From CAWKOH01 sp963851245 (lineage in GTDB: Bacteria; Actinomycetota; Acidimicrobiia; Acidimicrobiales; Palsa-688), in assembly GCA_963851245.1 (NCBI GenBank), contig CAWKOH010000003.1:186001-250000 (forward strand): 64,000 bases of DNA, read 5' to 3'. The notes below the pieces were generated by a model. That model was not told the DNA's origin, ran no database searches, and was given only the letters and a program-made list of their open reading frames with translations. Below, in pieces: positions 42,759 to 51,271 of this stretch. Position 1 is the stretch's first letter. Every line of letters begins with the position of its first letter. Position numbers and translations under genes: made by a program.

Positions 42759-44321
42759 CTAGCTGACGTGGATCGGGCCGGACTGCCCCTCGCTGCGCGG
42801 CTCAGCCGGATTGGCATAGGGGTTGACCGGTTCGGTGGCCTCCCGAGGGGCGCTCTCGGCGGCCGGCGTCGAGGCGGAGGCGGGATCGGTGAAGGCGTCG
42901 GGCTCGTGTTCGAGCACGGTCGGCAGCTCGATGTGGATAAGGGTGCCGCCGCCGGGCGGGCACGACGCCGCTACCGAACCGCCATGATCTGTGATCACCT
43001 TCTGGACGATGGCCAGCCCCAGCCCCGATCCCGACATGGATCGAGCTGATTCGGCCCGGTAGAAGCGTTCGAACACATGCGGAAGGTCGGCGGAGTCGAT
43101 CCCGGGGCCCTGGTCGCGTATGTCCAGGGTCCACCGGTCAAGACGCTGCAGCCACACGGTAACGGTGCCGCCTGCTGGGCTCCACTTGGCGGCGTTGTCC
43201 AGAACGTTCAGAACGGCGCGCTCCAAAAGGGCCGGATTTCCCCGCACCGAGCCGGCGGTGAGACGGGCCTCGAAGGAGACGCTGGGCGCACGCCGACGAG
43301 CGCGCTCGATGGCGTGATCGACCACGTTGTCCAATCGGAACTCGATGGGGTCGGCGTGCTTTTCGTCCTCGCGGGCCACTTCGACGACGTCGCCGATAAG
43401 GGTGGTGAGCTCCTCCAGCTGAGCGTTGACGTCGACCATCAACTCGTTCCGGTCCGTTTCGGGCAGGTCTCTGATCCGCATGAGAACCTCGATGTTGGTC
43501 CTGAGGCTCGTCAACGGGGTGCGCAGCTCGTGGCCGGCGTCGGAGATGAGCTGTCGTTGCTGCTGTCGTGAAGTCGCCAGCGCGGACAGCATGGAGTTGA
43601 ACGACCGGGCCAGCCGGGCCAGCTCGTCGTCGCCCTGCTCTTCGATGCCAGCGTCCAGGTCCTGGGTGGCCGCCACGTGCTCCGCGGCCGCTGTTAGTCG
43701 GGCGACCGGGCGCATGGTCGCCTTGCCGATCAGGTAGCCCAGGCCCACGGCTATGCCGACTCCCCCAATGGTCACCAACCAGAGAATTAGCCTGAGGTCG
43801 CGGAGGGTGTGCTCGATGTCGGTCAGGGGCTTGAAGATTTGAATGGCCGCATCGACAACGTTCCCGGACGACGGATCCCAGCTTTGGAAGCCCCCCTGGG
43901 TGATGACCCGGAACTTCTGACCGTTGGAGCTGACGGTCTGAATATTGTTCTGGTTGGTCGACGCTACCGCAGCCTGAGACCGGCTCACCGGTAGCGCCGG
44001 GGCCGACTGCCCTTGAGACACGACCTGCTGCTGGTTGTCGATGACTTGCAGGTAGCTGCCGCTGTAGTCGCTCAGGGAACTCGAGGCTTGTCCGGTATTA
44101 ATGAAACACTGCTGCACACCGGGGCGGCACGTGCTGCTGTTCTGGACGGCCTGCATCTCGGACGCCAACGACGAGTCCACCTGGCTGAAGAGCTGGTGGC
44201 TAACGGCCAGGTATGAGGCCAGGCAGGCCAGGGCCACAGTCACGCCGACGGCGGCTGCTACAAGAATTCCAAGCCGGGTCCGGAAGCTGATCCGGCCGAT
44301 GCGCGCCGCCATGGCACTCAC
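42759..44321 (-). CDS. Membrane sensor histidine kinase (MprB-like)
   Basis: 520 residues. Transmembrane helices at about 17-40 and 177-199 bracket an extracytoplasmic domain of about 136 residues rich in Ser and Gln with two cysteines (Cys65, Cys72) that could form a disulfide. HAMP follows, then the phosphoacceptor His264 in SDAGHELRTPLTSL, N box NVLDNAAKWSP, G1 IRDQGPGID and G2 SGSGLGLAIV. A Pro/Glu-rich tail of about 55 residues closes the protein. It senses an unknown envelope signal and phosphorylates the adjacent regulator. Its GTG overlaps the regulator's stop as GTGA. Confidence 0.9.
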   Translation of the reverse strand: MSAMAARIGRISFRTRLGILVAAAVGVTVALACLASYLAVSHQLFSQVDSSLASEMQAVQNSSTCRPGVQQCFINTGQASSSLSDYSGSYLQVIDNQQQVVSQGQSAPALPVSRSQAAVASTNQNNIQTVSSNGQKFRVITQGGFQSWDPSSGNVVDAAIQIFKPLTDIEHTLRDLRLILWLVTIGGVGIAVGLGYLIGKATMRPVARLTAAAEHVAATQDLDAGIEEQGDDELARLARSFNSMLSALATSRQQQRQLISDAGHELRTPLTSLRTNIEVLMRIRDLPETDRNELMVDVNAQLEELTTLIGDVVEVAREDEKHADPIEFRLDNVVDHAIERARRRAPSVSFEARLTAGSVRGNPALLERAVLNVLDNAAKWSPAGGTVTVWLQRLDRWTLDIRDQGPGIDSADLPHVFERFYRAESARSMSGSGLGLAIVQKVITDHGGSVAASCPPGGGTLIHIELPTVLEHEPDAFTDPASASTPAAESAPREATEPVNPYANPAEPRSEGQSGPIHVS

Positions 44322-44998
44322 TGCGGGACCGGTTCCCGAAGTACGTAGCCCACCCCCCGGACGGTGTGGATCAGGCGAGACTCGCCATCGGCTTCCGTCT
44401 TGCGCCGCAGATAGCCGATGTAGACCTCGAGCGAGTTCGAATTGGCACCGAAGTCGTAACCCCAGACGCGGTCGAAGATGAGCTCCCGGGTGAGGACCTG
44501 GCGAGCGTTGCGAAGGAGCAGCTCCAGAAGCAGGAACTCGGTGCGGGTCAGCTCCATGCGCCGCTCGCCCCGCCGGACTTCACGGGTCCCGGGATCGAGA
44601 GAAAGATCGGCGAAGCGCAGCACCTCGTCGTCGGCCGGACCGCTCCGCCGGAGCAGGGCCCGGATCCGGGCCAGCAGTTCCTCGAGAGCGAACGGCTTGA
44701 CGACATAGTCGTCGGCACCTGCGTCCAGCCCGGCGACCCGCTCGTTGACGGCGGCGCGCGCGGTCAGCATGAGCACCGGAGTGTGGTCGCCGGCGGCGCG
44801 AAGCCGTCGGCACACCTCCAGCCCGTCCATGCGCGGCATAGCCACGTCGAGCACAATGGCGTCGGCCGGTCGTTCCGCATGGGCTCCGAGCGCGGATGGC
44901 CCGTCGTCGGCCGTCTCGGTCTGGTAACCCTCGAACCGGAGGGCTCGGTCGAGCGCCTGGCGCACGGCCGGTTCGTCATCGACGACAAGGACTCGCAC
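44318..44998 (-). CDS. OmpR-family response regulator (MprA-like)
   Basis: About 226 residues. The receiver has the acidic pair VVDDEP, phosphoacceptor Asp in IVLDVAMPRMDG, Thr in MLTARA and Lys in YVVKPFALEE. The winged-helix output has ELTRTEFLLLELLLRN, FDRVWGYDFGANSNSLEVYI, YLRRKTEADG and HTVRGVGYVLR. The frame is open to 45070; GTG at 44998 gives the canonical start (RVLVVDDEP). It binds DNA at unknown targets and is co-translated with the kinase. Confidence 0.92.
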   Translation of the reverse strand: MRVLVVDDEPAVRQALDRALRFEGYQTETADDGPSALGAHAERPADAIVLDVAMPRMDGLEVCRRLRAAGDHTPVLMLTARAAVNERVAGLDAGADDYVVKPFALEELLARIRALLRRSGPADDEVLRFADLSLDPGTREVRRGERRMELTRTEFLLLELLLRNARQVLTRELIFDRVWGYDFGANSNSLEVYIGYLRRKTEADGESRLIHTVRGVGYVLREPVPQ

Positions 44999-45094
44999 GC
45001 CCTCCAGTGTGTCCGAAACAGATGAGAAACGGCTGAACCCGGAAAAAAGCCTAGCCACGCTTGTCCACATCCGCTCCGGTAGGCTCTCCCCACC

Positions 45095-45397
45095 GTGTCC
45101 CGTGTCCTTATCGAGCGCAAGTTGTTCGACGTCGCCCAGCGGCTCAAGCGCGCCCGAGAGGAGCTGGCCGTGATCGAAGAGCAGCTCACTGCGCTGTCCG
45201 AAGCGGCCGACGACGCCAGGATCCGGTCCCTGCTGTCAGAAACGCCCCTCGCGCACCGGGAGTACACCGAAGCCCAACGTCACGCCGACGCCATGGAGCG
45301 AACCTACCGGGCGGTGGCGGCAGACGTGGCGGAGTTGCAGGCCGCCCAAGACGATCTGCTCGACAGGCTGATTGGCAGCGACTCACCTCGCTCGTGA
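45095..45397 (+). CDS. Small coiled-coil protein of unknown function
   Basis: A 100-residue, highly charged helical protein (RLKRAREELAVIEEQLTAL, later VAADVAELQAAQDDLLDRL) with heptad repeats in two segments, about 9-35 and 65-92. No family recognised. GTG at 45095 is the start; the gene is divergent from the response regulator. It may dimerise or bind another protein. Real-gene status is supported by codon-position composition and its clean upstream spacing. Confidence 0.6.
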   Translation: MSRVLIERKLFDVAQRLKRAREELAVIEEQLTALSEAADDARIRSLLSETPLAHREYTEAQRHADAMERTYRAVAADVAELQAAQDDLLDRLIGSDSPRS

Positions 45398-45485
45398 TCT
45401 CAGACTGCGCGGTCGGCCGGCTGTGGCCGGGTAGCTTCGTCGCCGGCTTCATATCGGAACACCAGACCCTCAAGGAGAGCGCCCC

Positions 45486-46079
45486 GTGGCTGTACGCGTC
45501 GTGATCGCCGAGGACGAGGCCATTGTCCGCCTCGACCTCAAGGAGATCATGGAGGAGGAGGGCTACGAGGTGGTCGGTGAGACCGGCCGTGGGGACGAGG
45601 CGGTCGAGCTGGTGCGCGAGCACAAGCCGCAACTCGCCATCCTCGACATCAAGATGCCGGGCGTCGACGGGCTGACGGCGGCCCGCGAGATAAGCCAGGA
45701 CCGTCTGTGTGCGGTGCTGATCCTGACGGCTTTCAGCCAGCGGGATCTAATAGAACAGGCCCGCAACGCCGGCGCCCTGGCCTATCTGGTCAAACCGTTC
45801 CAGAAGAGCGAGTTGCTCCCAGCCATCGAGATGGCGCTGGGCCGCTTCGCCGAGATGAAAGCCCTCGACGAGCAGGTCAAGACCCTGGAGGAGAGCCTCG
45901 AGGTGCGTAAGGCCGTCGACCGGGCCAAGGGAATCCTGATGGACGAGCTGGGTTGGACTGAGAACCAGTCGTTCACCTGGATACAGCGCAGTGCCATGCA
46001 CGAGCGGGTGAAGATGCTGGAGATCGCCCAGCGCATCATCGCCGGCACTCTCCGCCCGGAGGGCGGGGAGGCGGGCTAG
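45486..46079 (+). CDS. pdtaR: ANTAR-domain response regulator, PdtaR-like
   Basis: 197 residues. The receiver domain (1-118) has acidic Glu9-Asp10, phosphoacceptor Asp54 in LAILDIKMPGVDG, Thr in ILTAFS and Lys in YLVKPF. A helical linker leads to an ANTAR RNA-binding domain at about 127-188 (VRKAVDRAKGILMDELGWTE, then AFTW-like SFTWIQRSAM and LEIAQRIIAG). ANTAR proteins bind paired RNA hexaloops and prevent termination. The partner kinase (PdtaS) is not in the window. GTG start at 45486. Confidence 0.9.
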   Translation: MAVRVVIAEDEAIVRLDLKEIMEEEGYEVVGETGRGDEAVELVREHKPQLAILDIKMPGVDGLTAAREISQDRLCAVLILTAFSQRDLIEQARNAGALAYLVKPFQKSELLPAIEMALGRFAEMKALDEQVKTLEESLEVRKAVDRAKGILMDELGWTENQSFTWIQRSAMHERVKMLEIAQRIIAGTLRPEGGEAG

Positions 46080-46185
46080 CCGGCGGACCAGACGGCCGGG
46101 AGCTTCGTCGCCGGCGGGCGGCCGGCACTCCCCGGTGGGTGGCGTGGCGGCGGCCGGCGCCCCCGGGTGGATGCCGTGGTGGCGG

Positions 46186-46309
46186 GGTGGCCCGGGCGGT
46201 CGGGTAATCGGGTGGCCCGGGCGGTCGGGTGGCGGGTGGCCCGGGCGGTCGGGTAATCGGGTGGCCCGGGCGGTCGGGTAATCGGGTGGCCCGGGCGGTC
46301 GGGTGGCGG
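46186..46309. repeat. Five-unit G-rich tandem repeat of about 25 bases
   Basis: Units start at 46186, 46211, 46235, 46260 and 46285 and are 25, 24, 25, 25 and 25 bases. All begin GGTGGCCCGGGCGGTCGGGT; units 1, 3 and 4 end in AATCG, units 2 and 5 in a GGCG variant. The CCCGGG core is self-complementary and the G runs could form quadruplex structures on the plus strand. Near identity of units points to recent expansion. It lies in a spacer, so it is probably non-coding. Confidence 0.85.
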
Positions 46310-46330
46310 ATCCGCCCCACTCATCAGACC

Positions 46331-46451
46331 GCTCACTCATCGCGATAACGCAACACGGGTCAACATTTTCGGCCCACCCTTGTTGCGTTGTGAGCGATAT
46401 TTGCACGCAAAGCAGCGACGGTCCTCCTCAGCCGGCGACCTCTGTTGCGTT
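46331..46451. repeat. Inverted and repeated GTTGCGTT elements
   Basis: TGTTGCGTT occurs at 46381-46389 and 46443-46451, and as AACGCAACA at 46347-46355 in inverse orientation. The inner pair also shares GCGAT/ATCGC beside it, so 46336-46398 can form an imperfect hairpin with a 25-base loop. It could act as a bidirectional terminator-like structure for the two convergent genes or as a protein-binding site. Confidence 0.5.
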
Positions 46452-46624
46452 CTGTAAATCCCGACTGGAACCCCACCATGGACGTGAGCCCCGGAACACC
46501 GGCAGAGGGTCCATCCACCCAACGCGCCAGCGGGTGAGCGGGCACCTCCGCCATTGTCCCTTTGTGTGCGTGTTTCGGACTCATGGCGCCAGCAGGCGAC
46601 CCCGCAGCCGAATGTAGTGGCGCG

Positions 46625-47647
46625 TTACGTTGCCGGGGCCGGCCCCCGATCCCGGCGCGGATCGAGAAGGGGCCAGGCGGGCTGTGGACTGGTGAGCCCG
46701 GCCTGTGTGCGTCGCCGCCAGGCCAAGCCCGATAGTGCTTCGAGCACCACCCTATTGCCCAGGTAGGCGGTCACGTCGGCGTGGTCGTACGGCGGTGACA
46801 CCTCGACCACGTCCATACCGGCGAGAGGCACCTCCATGGCGATGCGGCGGACGGAGTCGAGCAACTGCCGGGTCGTGAGGCCGCCAGGCTCCGGAGTCCC
46901 TGTGCCCGGAGCGGCCCCCGGATCGACTACGTCCACATCGACACTCAGGAATACGCCGTCGCAATCATTGATGGCGATCTCCATGGCCTCGGTGAGACAG
47001 GCATGGAGACCCCGGGACACCACCTCCGCCATCTCGAAGCTGCGCATGGCCTGCTGCCCCATCCACCTGAGCGTTTCTGGGTCGGGCCAGTAGCCACGCA
47101 ATCCGATCTGCAGGAACCGGTCGCCGCGAGCTGCTCCGGACTCGATCAGCCGACGCATCGGCGTTCCGTGCCCGATCAGAGACCCGAACTGGATGGCAGC
47201 CGTGTCGGCGTGGGCATCGAAGTGGATCACCGAAACTCGGCCCCACCCAAGATGACGGGCCACACCGGTCACGTCGGGCCAGGCGATGGTGTGATCGCCC
47301 CCAAGCACCACCGGAATGGCACCCGACGAGGCCACTTGCAGCACCGCCTCTTCCAGCCGAGCCATCGACTTCTCGATCTCCCCGGCCGGCATCTCCACGT
47401 CGCCCATGTCGACCACACCTAGATCGGTGAGAGGGTCCACGCCCAAGGCCAGGTGAGTTCGGCTGCCGTTATGCGGGAGATAGTCGGTCAAGCGGATGGC
47501 CTGCGGACCGAATCGGGCACCCGGTCGGTGGGAGGTGCCACCGTCGTAGGGGGCGCCGATGATCACCGCGCCGGCGCCGGCATAGGTCGATGGGTCCGAC
47601 AGGTCGGCGGCGGGAACCCCGAGGAAGGTGGCGTCCGGGCCGTACAT
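46625..47647 (-). CDS. speB: Agmatinase/ureohydrolase
   Basis: A 340-residue arginase-family enzyme. The binuclear manganese motifs are VVLGGDHTI, VIHFDAHADT and FLSVDVDVVDPG, with GTGTPEPGGLT. It matches agmatinase, splitting agmatine to putrescine and urea; guanidinobutyrase or proclavaminate-amidino-type activities are possible since the substrate loop varies. The C-terminal tail after LAWRRR is of low complexity. A C-rich tract lies 40 bases upstream of the start. It could feed the putrescine cluster at 55-62 kb. Confidence 0.85.
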   Translation of the reverse strand: MYGPDATFLGVPAADLSDPSTYAGAGAVIIGAPYDGGTSHRPGARFGPQAIRLTDYLPHNGSRTHLALGVDPLTDLGVVDMGDVEMPAGEIEKSMARLEEAVLQVASSGAIPVVLGGDHTIAWPDVTGVARHLGWGRVSVIHFDAHADTAAIQFGSLIGHGTPMRRLIESGAARGDRFLQIGLRGYWPDPETLRWMGQQAMRSFEMAEVVSRGLHACLTEAMEIAINDCDGVFLSVDVDVVDPGAAPGTGTPEPGGLTTRQLLDSVRRIAMEVPLAGMDVVEVSPPYDHADVTAYLGNRVVLEALSGLAWRRRTQAGLTSPQPAWPLLDPRRDRGPAPAT

Positions 47648-47687
47648 GTTGCCGTGGCGCCCGCCCTGAGCGAGGTGCGCACCTACT

Positions 47688-47815
47688 CCGCCTCCCTCCG
47701 ACCCGCCTCCCTCCGACGCCCCGATCCGCCGCCCCCCGATCCGCCGCCCCCCGACCCAATGCGCTCCGACCCCCCGCCCCCTGATCCCTGGCCCCCCGCA
47801 GCGCCGGCCCCGTAA
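47688..47815. repeat. C-rich low-complexity tract (G-rich on minus strand)
   Basis: Short direct repeats: CCGCCTCCCTCCGA twice in tandem (47689-47715), then CCCCCCGATCCGCCG-type units (47730-47755) and further C runs. On the minus strand this is a G-rich, quadruplex-prone leader just upstream of the agmatinase start, between it and the dtxR-type gene. An open minus frame across it gives only Gly/Arg/Ala repeats and is probably not translated. Confidence 0.7.
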
Positions 47816-47847
47816 CCCATGGCGCCGCCATCCCGGGGGTCGCTCAT

Positions 47848-48507
47848 CTACGCCGCGGTGACGAAGAGCTTTTGGGCCAGGGTCGGGCCGAGGGCGATGG
47901 ACCGGGCGCCCAGGTCGAGGGTCAAAGTCCCGTCCGGAGCCCTTGAGGTCACCGTTGCTTCCGTGCCTGGGATGAATCCGTTCGATGACAGGTAAGAAAG
48001 CGAATCCTGGTCGATCTCCACCTGCTCGGTGACCCGGGCCAAGCGGATGTGATCTCCCTGTCTACTCTCCGACAGGAGGCTGGTCTCCACCGCGGTGACG
48101 TCCGCGCCGGGGATGGGGTTTCCATGGGGGCAGGTGGCGGGATGGCCGAGCACTTCGATCAACCGGGCCTCGACCTCGTCCGAGATCACATGTTCCCAGC
48201 GTCCCGCCTCCAGGTGGGCCTTGTCCCAGGGGAGCCCGATGATATCGGTGAGCAGCCTTTCTGCCAGCCGGTGTTTCCGGACCACGCTTTCGGCGACGGC
48301 GCGGCCGGAGTCGGTGAGTGAAAGCGACCGCCCCTTGGCCTGAATGTACCCCTCGTCCCGGAGCCGCTTGATCATCTCCGACACGGCCGGCGCCGAATGT
48401 CCGAGCCGTTCAGCCAGGCGAGCCTGGATGACAGTCATGCCTTCTTCACCCAGCTCGTGGATGGCCTCCAGGTACTCCTCGAGGGGCGGGTGGAAACCTT
48501 CGGGCAT
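47848..48507 (-). CDS. DtxR/MntR-family metal-dependent repressor
   Basis: 219 residues in three parts. The N-terminal winged helix is EEYLEAIHELGEEGMTVIQA, SAPAVSEMIKRL and GRSLSLTDSGRAVAE. The dimer and metal-binding domain has RKHRLAERLLTDIIGLPW, EAGRWEHVISDEVEARL, and HPATCPHGNPIP with the Cys-x-His pair. A C-terminal FeoA/SH3-like domain ends it. It represses metal uptake or activates storage when Fe or Mn is bound; metal choice is not decided by sequence. Overlaps nothing; divergent from polA. Confidence 0.9.
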   Translation of the reverse strand: MPEGFHPPLEEYLEAIHELGEEGMTVIQARLAERLGHSAPAVSEMIKRLRDEGYIQAKGRSLSLTDSGRAVAESVVRKHRLAERLLTDIIGLPWDKAHLEAGRWEHVISDEVEARLIEVLGHPATCPHGNPIPGADVTAVETSLLSESRQGDHIRLARVTEQVEIDQDSLSYLSSNGFIPGTEATVTSRAPDGTLTLDLGARSIALGPTLAQKLFVTAA

Positions 48508-48573
48508 GTTCGGAGCCTACCGCTCTCGTCCCCTCGGTCGGGTGGTCACTGGTCGGACGTAGGCTCGTCTCCA

Positions 48574-51270
48574 ATGGCCCGACTGCTCCTGATAGACGGC
48601 AACTCCCTCCTGTACCGGGCTTTCTTCGCTCTGCCTACGGACATGGCGACGGCATCCGGACAGGTGACCAACGCCGTGTACGGGTTCACCTCCATGCTGA
48701 TCAACCTCATCAAGGATCACGACCCGGATCAGCTCGTGGCCACATTCGACCGCCCCGAGCCCACCTTCCGGCATCAGGTGATCACGGGCTACAAGGCCGG
48801 GCGCTCCGAGACACCGGACATCCTGCGCCAGCAGCTGGGCCTGGCCCGCCAACTGATCGAGACGCTGCACATCCCGATGGTCGACGTTTCCGGTTACGAG
48901 GCGGACGACGTCGTCGCCACCCTGGCCACCAAGGCCGCGGCCGCCGGCGACGATGTCATCGTGGTGTCCGGCGACCGCGACACCTATCAGCTGGTGGAGG
49001 ACCCCCACATCTCCGTCCTCTACCCCAAGCGCGGGGTATCGGAGTACGTGCTCTACGACGAGGCGGGCATCGAGGAGCGCACCGGTGTCTCGCCGTCCAA
49101 ATATGCGCAGTACGCCGCCCTCCGGGGCGACAAATCGGACAACCTCCCGGCCGTCCCCGGAGTGGGGGAGAAGACGGCGGCCAAACTCATCAACACCTAC
49201 GGGGACCTGGACGGCATCTACGCCCACCTGGACGAGCTGGCACCGAAGCTGCGGCAGAACCTGGTCGATTCCGAGGCGCAGGTCCGGGCCAATGCCGCCG
49301 CCACTCCGCTTGTACGAGATCTCGACGTAGCAGTGGACCCCGATGAGGCAGCCATCGGCGGATGGGACCGGGAGGAACTGCGAAGGCTCTTCGACTTCCT
49401 CGAATTCCGGACCCTCTGGGACCGCTTCCTCGAGGCGACGGGCGGGGACAAAGGGGGCAGCCCCACCACGTCCCCCCCGGTTGCGTCCCTCATCGTCGCG
49501 GTCGACGAGCTGGTCGATCCAAGCGCGGCCGTGGCCTGTCTCAACGAGTGGCGTTCGGCCGGAACGGAGCTGGCCATGGCCGGCTCGTGGGCAGGGCGAG
49601 AAGGACGCTCGGAGCTGTTGGGGCTGGCGGTGGTGGCCTTGCCGGCGGGCGACCCCACCGAGGTGGCCTGGATCGGCGACGCCGTTCTCCGCGACTCGGC
49701 GGTGGTGACAGCCCTCGGTGATTTGCTCGGGCCTGACGGAGTGTCGGTCTCGGCTCACGATGCCAAGGCCTTGATGCGGAGCTTGGCCGGCCGGGGTGTC
49801 GAATTTTCCACCCTCCGGCTGGATACCGCCATAGCGGCCTACCTGGTCGACCCAGCGGGTGACCAGTACCTCCTCGAGGACCTGGCCGAGCGTTACGCAG
49901 GAGTGGAGCTGCGGTCCCCGGACGCTCCGCCGCCCGGCCAGTTGGACCTGGCCGGTATCGGAGAGGACCGGAGCGGGGCGGCCGCTCGCCGGGCCGCGGC
50001 GGTGGCCCGGTTGGTGGAGCCCATGAGCTCAGCCCTGGCTGCCCGGGGGATGTCGAATCTCTACGACGAAGTGGAGCGGCCGCTGGTTCTGGTGCTGGCC
50101 AAGATGGAAGAGACCGGAGTGCGGGTCGATGTCGACGGCCTTGGCCACCTGGCCGGCGAACTGGCCTCCGAAGCGAAGCAACTCGAGGCTGAGATCCAGG
50201 ACCTGGCAGGTGTGCAGTTCGTGGTCAACTCGACCCCGCAGCTGCGGGAGATTCTGTTCAACAAGCTCGGCCTGACACCACAGAAGCGGACCAAGACGGG
50301 CTATTCCACTGATGCTCAGACCCTCGAGAAGCTGCGTGATGAGCATCCGATCATCGAGGCCCTTTTGCGTTACCGCGAGGTGGAGAAGCTGCGCTCCACC
50401 TATGGCGACTCGCTTCTCGCCGAGGTCGCGCCCGACGGTCGCATACACGCCACCTTCAACCAGACGGTCGCCCGCACGGGCCGGCTCAGCTCGGACCAGC
50501 CGAATCTGCACAACATCCCGATCCGGACCGAGGAGGGGCGCCGGTTCCGGGAGTGCTTCCTTCCGGCAGACGGGTGCCGCTTCCTCGTGGCTGACTACAA
50601 CCAGATCGAGCTGCGGGTCATTGCCCATCTGGCCGAGGACCCGGGATTGGTCGAGGCCTTCACGACCGGCACGGACATCCACAACGTGACCGCGGCCCGG
50701 ATCTACGGGGTCGAGCCGGGGGACGTGACGATCGCCATGAGATCGAAGGCGAAGATGGTCTCCTACGGGCTGGCGTATGGCATGGAGGCGTACGGACTGG
50801 CCCAGCGTTTGGCCATTCCCGTCGACGAAGCGGCGCAGATCCTGAAGGCCTACTTTGACGGATTTCCGAACGTCAAGGCCTACATGGACCGGGTGGTGGC
50901 TGAAGCGCGCGACCGCGGGTACACCGAGACCCTCTTCGGCCGGCGCCGCCTGATCCCCGAACTGCAGTCCGGTAGGTATCAGGTGCGCGCCGCCGGCGAG
51001 AGGCAGGCCATGAACGCCGGGATCCAGGGCCTGGCTGCCGACATATTCAAGGTGGCGTTGGTGCGCTTGGACGCCGGCCTGGCGGACTCAAGTTTGGCGA
51101 GCCGTCTGGTCCTGCAAGTTCACGACGAAGTGATCCTGGAGGTACCTCCTGACGAGGAGGATGCGGCCGCCTTCACCGTAATCGGCGCCATGACCGGCGC
51201 CGCCGAACTGTCGGTACCCCTCACGGTCAATCTGCACTGGGGCGACAACTGGGCCGAAGCCAAGGGATAG
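48574..51270 (+). CDS. polA: DNA polymerase I
   Basis: An 898-residue family A polymerase. The N-terminal 5' nuclease (1-290) has LLIDGNSLLYRAFFAL, GYEADDVVATLA, VSGDRDTYQLV and the HhH VPGVGEKTAAKL. The central 3'-5' exonuclease-like region (about 305-480) lacks the Asp-x-Glu of motif I, so proofreading is probably absent, as in other actinobacterial PolA. The polymerase part has motif A VADYNQIELRVIAH, motif B RSKAKMVSYGLAYG and motif C QVHDEVIL. It fills gaps in repair and Okazaki-fragment maturation. I chose ATG at 48574; the open frame upstream overlaps dtxR. Confidence 0.96.
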   Translation: MARLLLIDGNSLLYRAFFALPTDMATASGQVTNAVYGFTSMLINLIKDHDPDQLVATFDRPEPTFRHQVITGYKAGRSETPDILRQQLGLARQLIETLHIPMVDVSGYEADDVVATLATKAAAAGDDVIVVSGDRDTYQLVEDPHISVLYPKRGVSEYVLYDEAGIEERTGVSPSKYAQYAALRGDKSDNLPAVPGVGEKTAAKLINTYGDLDGIYAHLDELAPKLRQNLVDSEAQVRANAAATPLVRDLDVAVDPDEAAIGGWDREELRRLFDFLEFRTLWDRFLEATGGDKGGSPTTSPPVASLIVAVDELVDPSAAVACLNEWRSAGTELAMAGSWAGREGRSELLGLAVVALPAGDPTEVAWIGDAVLRDSAVVTALGDLLGPDGVSVSAHDAKALMRSLAGRGVEFSTLRLDTAIAAYLVDPAGDQYLLEDLAERYAGVELRSPDAPPPGQLDLAGIGEDRSGAAARRAAAVARLVEPMSSALAARGMSNLYDEVERPLVLVLAKMEETGVRVDVDGLGHLAGELASEAKQLEAEIQDLAGVQFVVNSTPQLREILFNKLGLTPQKRTKTGYSTDAQTLEKLRDEHPIIEALLRYREVEKLRSTYGDSLLAEVAPDGRIHATFNQTVARTGRLSSDQPNLHNIPIRTEEGRRFRECFLPADGCRFLVADYNQIELRVIAHLAEDPGLVEAFTTGTDIHNVTAARIYGVEPGDVTIAMRSKAKMVSYGLAYGMEAYGLAQRLAIPVDEAAQILKAYFDGFPNVKAYMDRVVAEARDRGYTETLFGRRRLIPELQSGRYQVRAAGERQAMNAGIQGLAADIFKVALVRLDAGLADSSLASRLVLQVHDEVILEVPPDEEDAAAFTVIGAMTGAAELSVPLTVNLHWGDNWAEAKG

Positions 51271-51271
51271 C

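Larger units (their letters stand above)
46080..46624. other. Long convergent spacer holding repeats, no recognised gene
   Basis: This 545-base stretch separates the ends of the ANTAR regulator gene and the agmatinase gene. It holds a five-unit tandem repeat (46186-46309) and then three GTTGCGTT elements (46343-46451). Short open frames in it are low-complexity translations of the repeats. I see no tRNA, no clear coding gene and no strong terminator beyond the GTTGCGTT inverted repeat. Confidence 0.6.

Noticed and set aside
46186..46309. Possible CRISPR array
   Set aside because: Units are contiguous with no unique spacers and there are no cas genes; it is a tandem repeat.
47469..47831. Repeat protein encoded by the tract upstream of agmatinase
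   Set aside because: The frame overlaps agmatinase out of register and consists of Gly/Arg/Ala repeats forced by the C-rich tract; no start signal is present.
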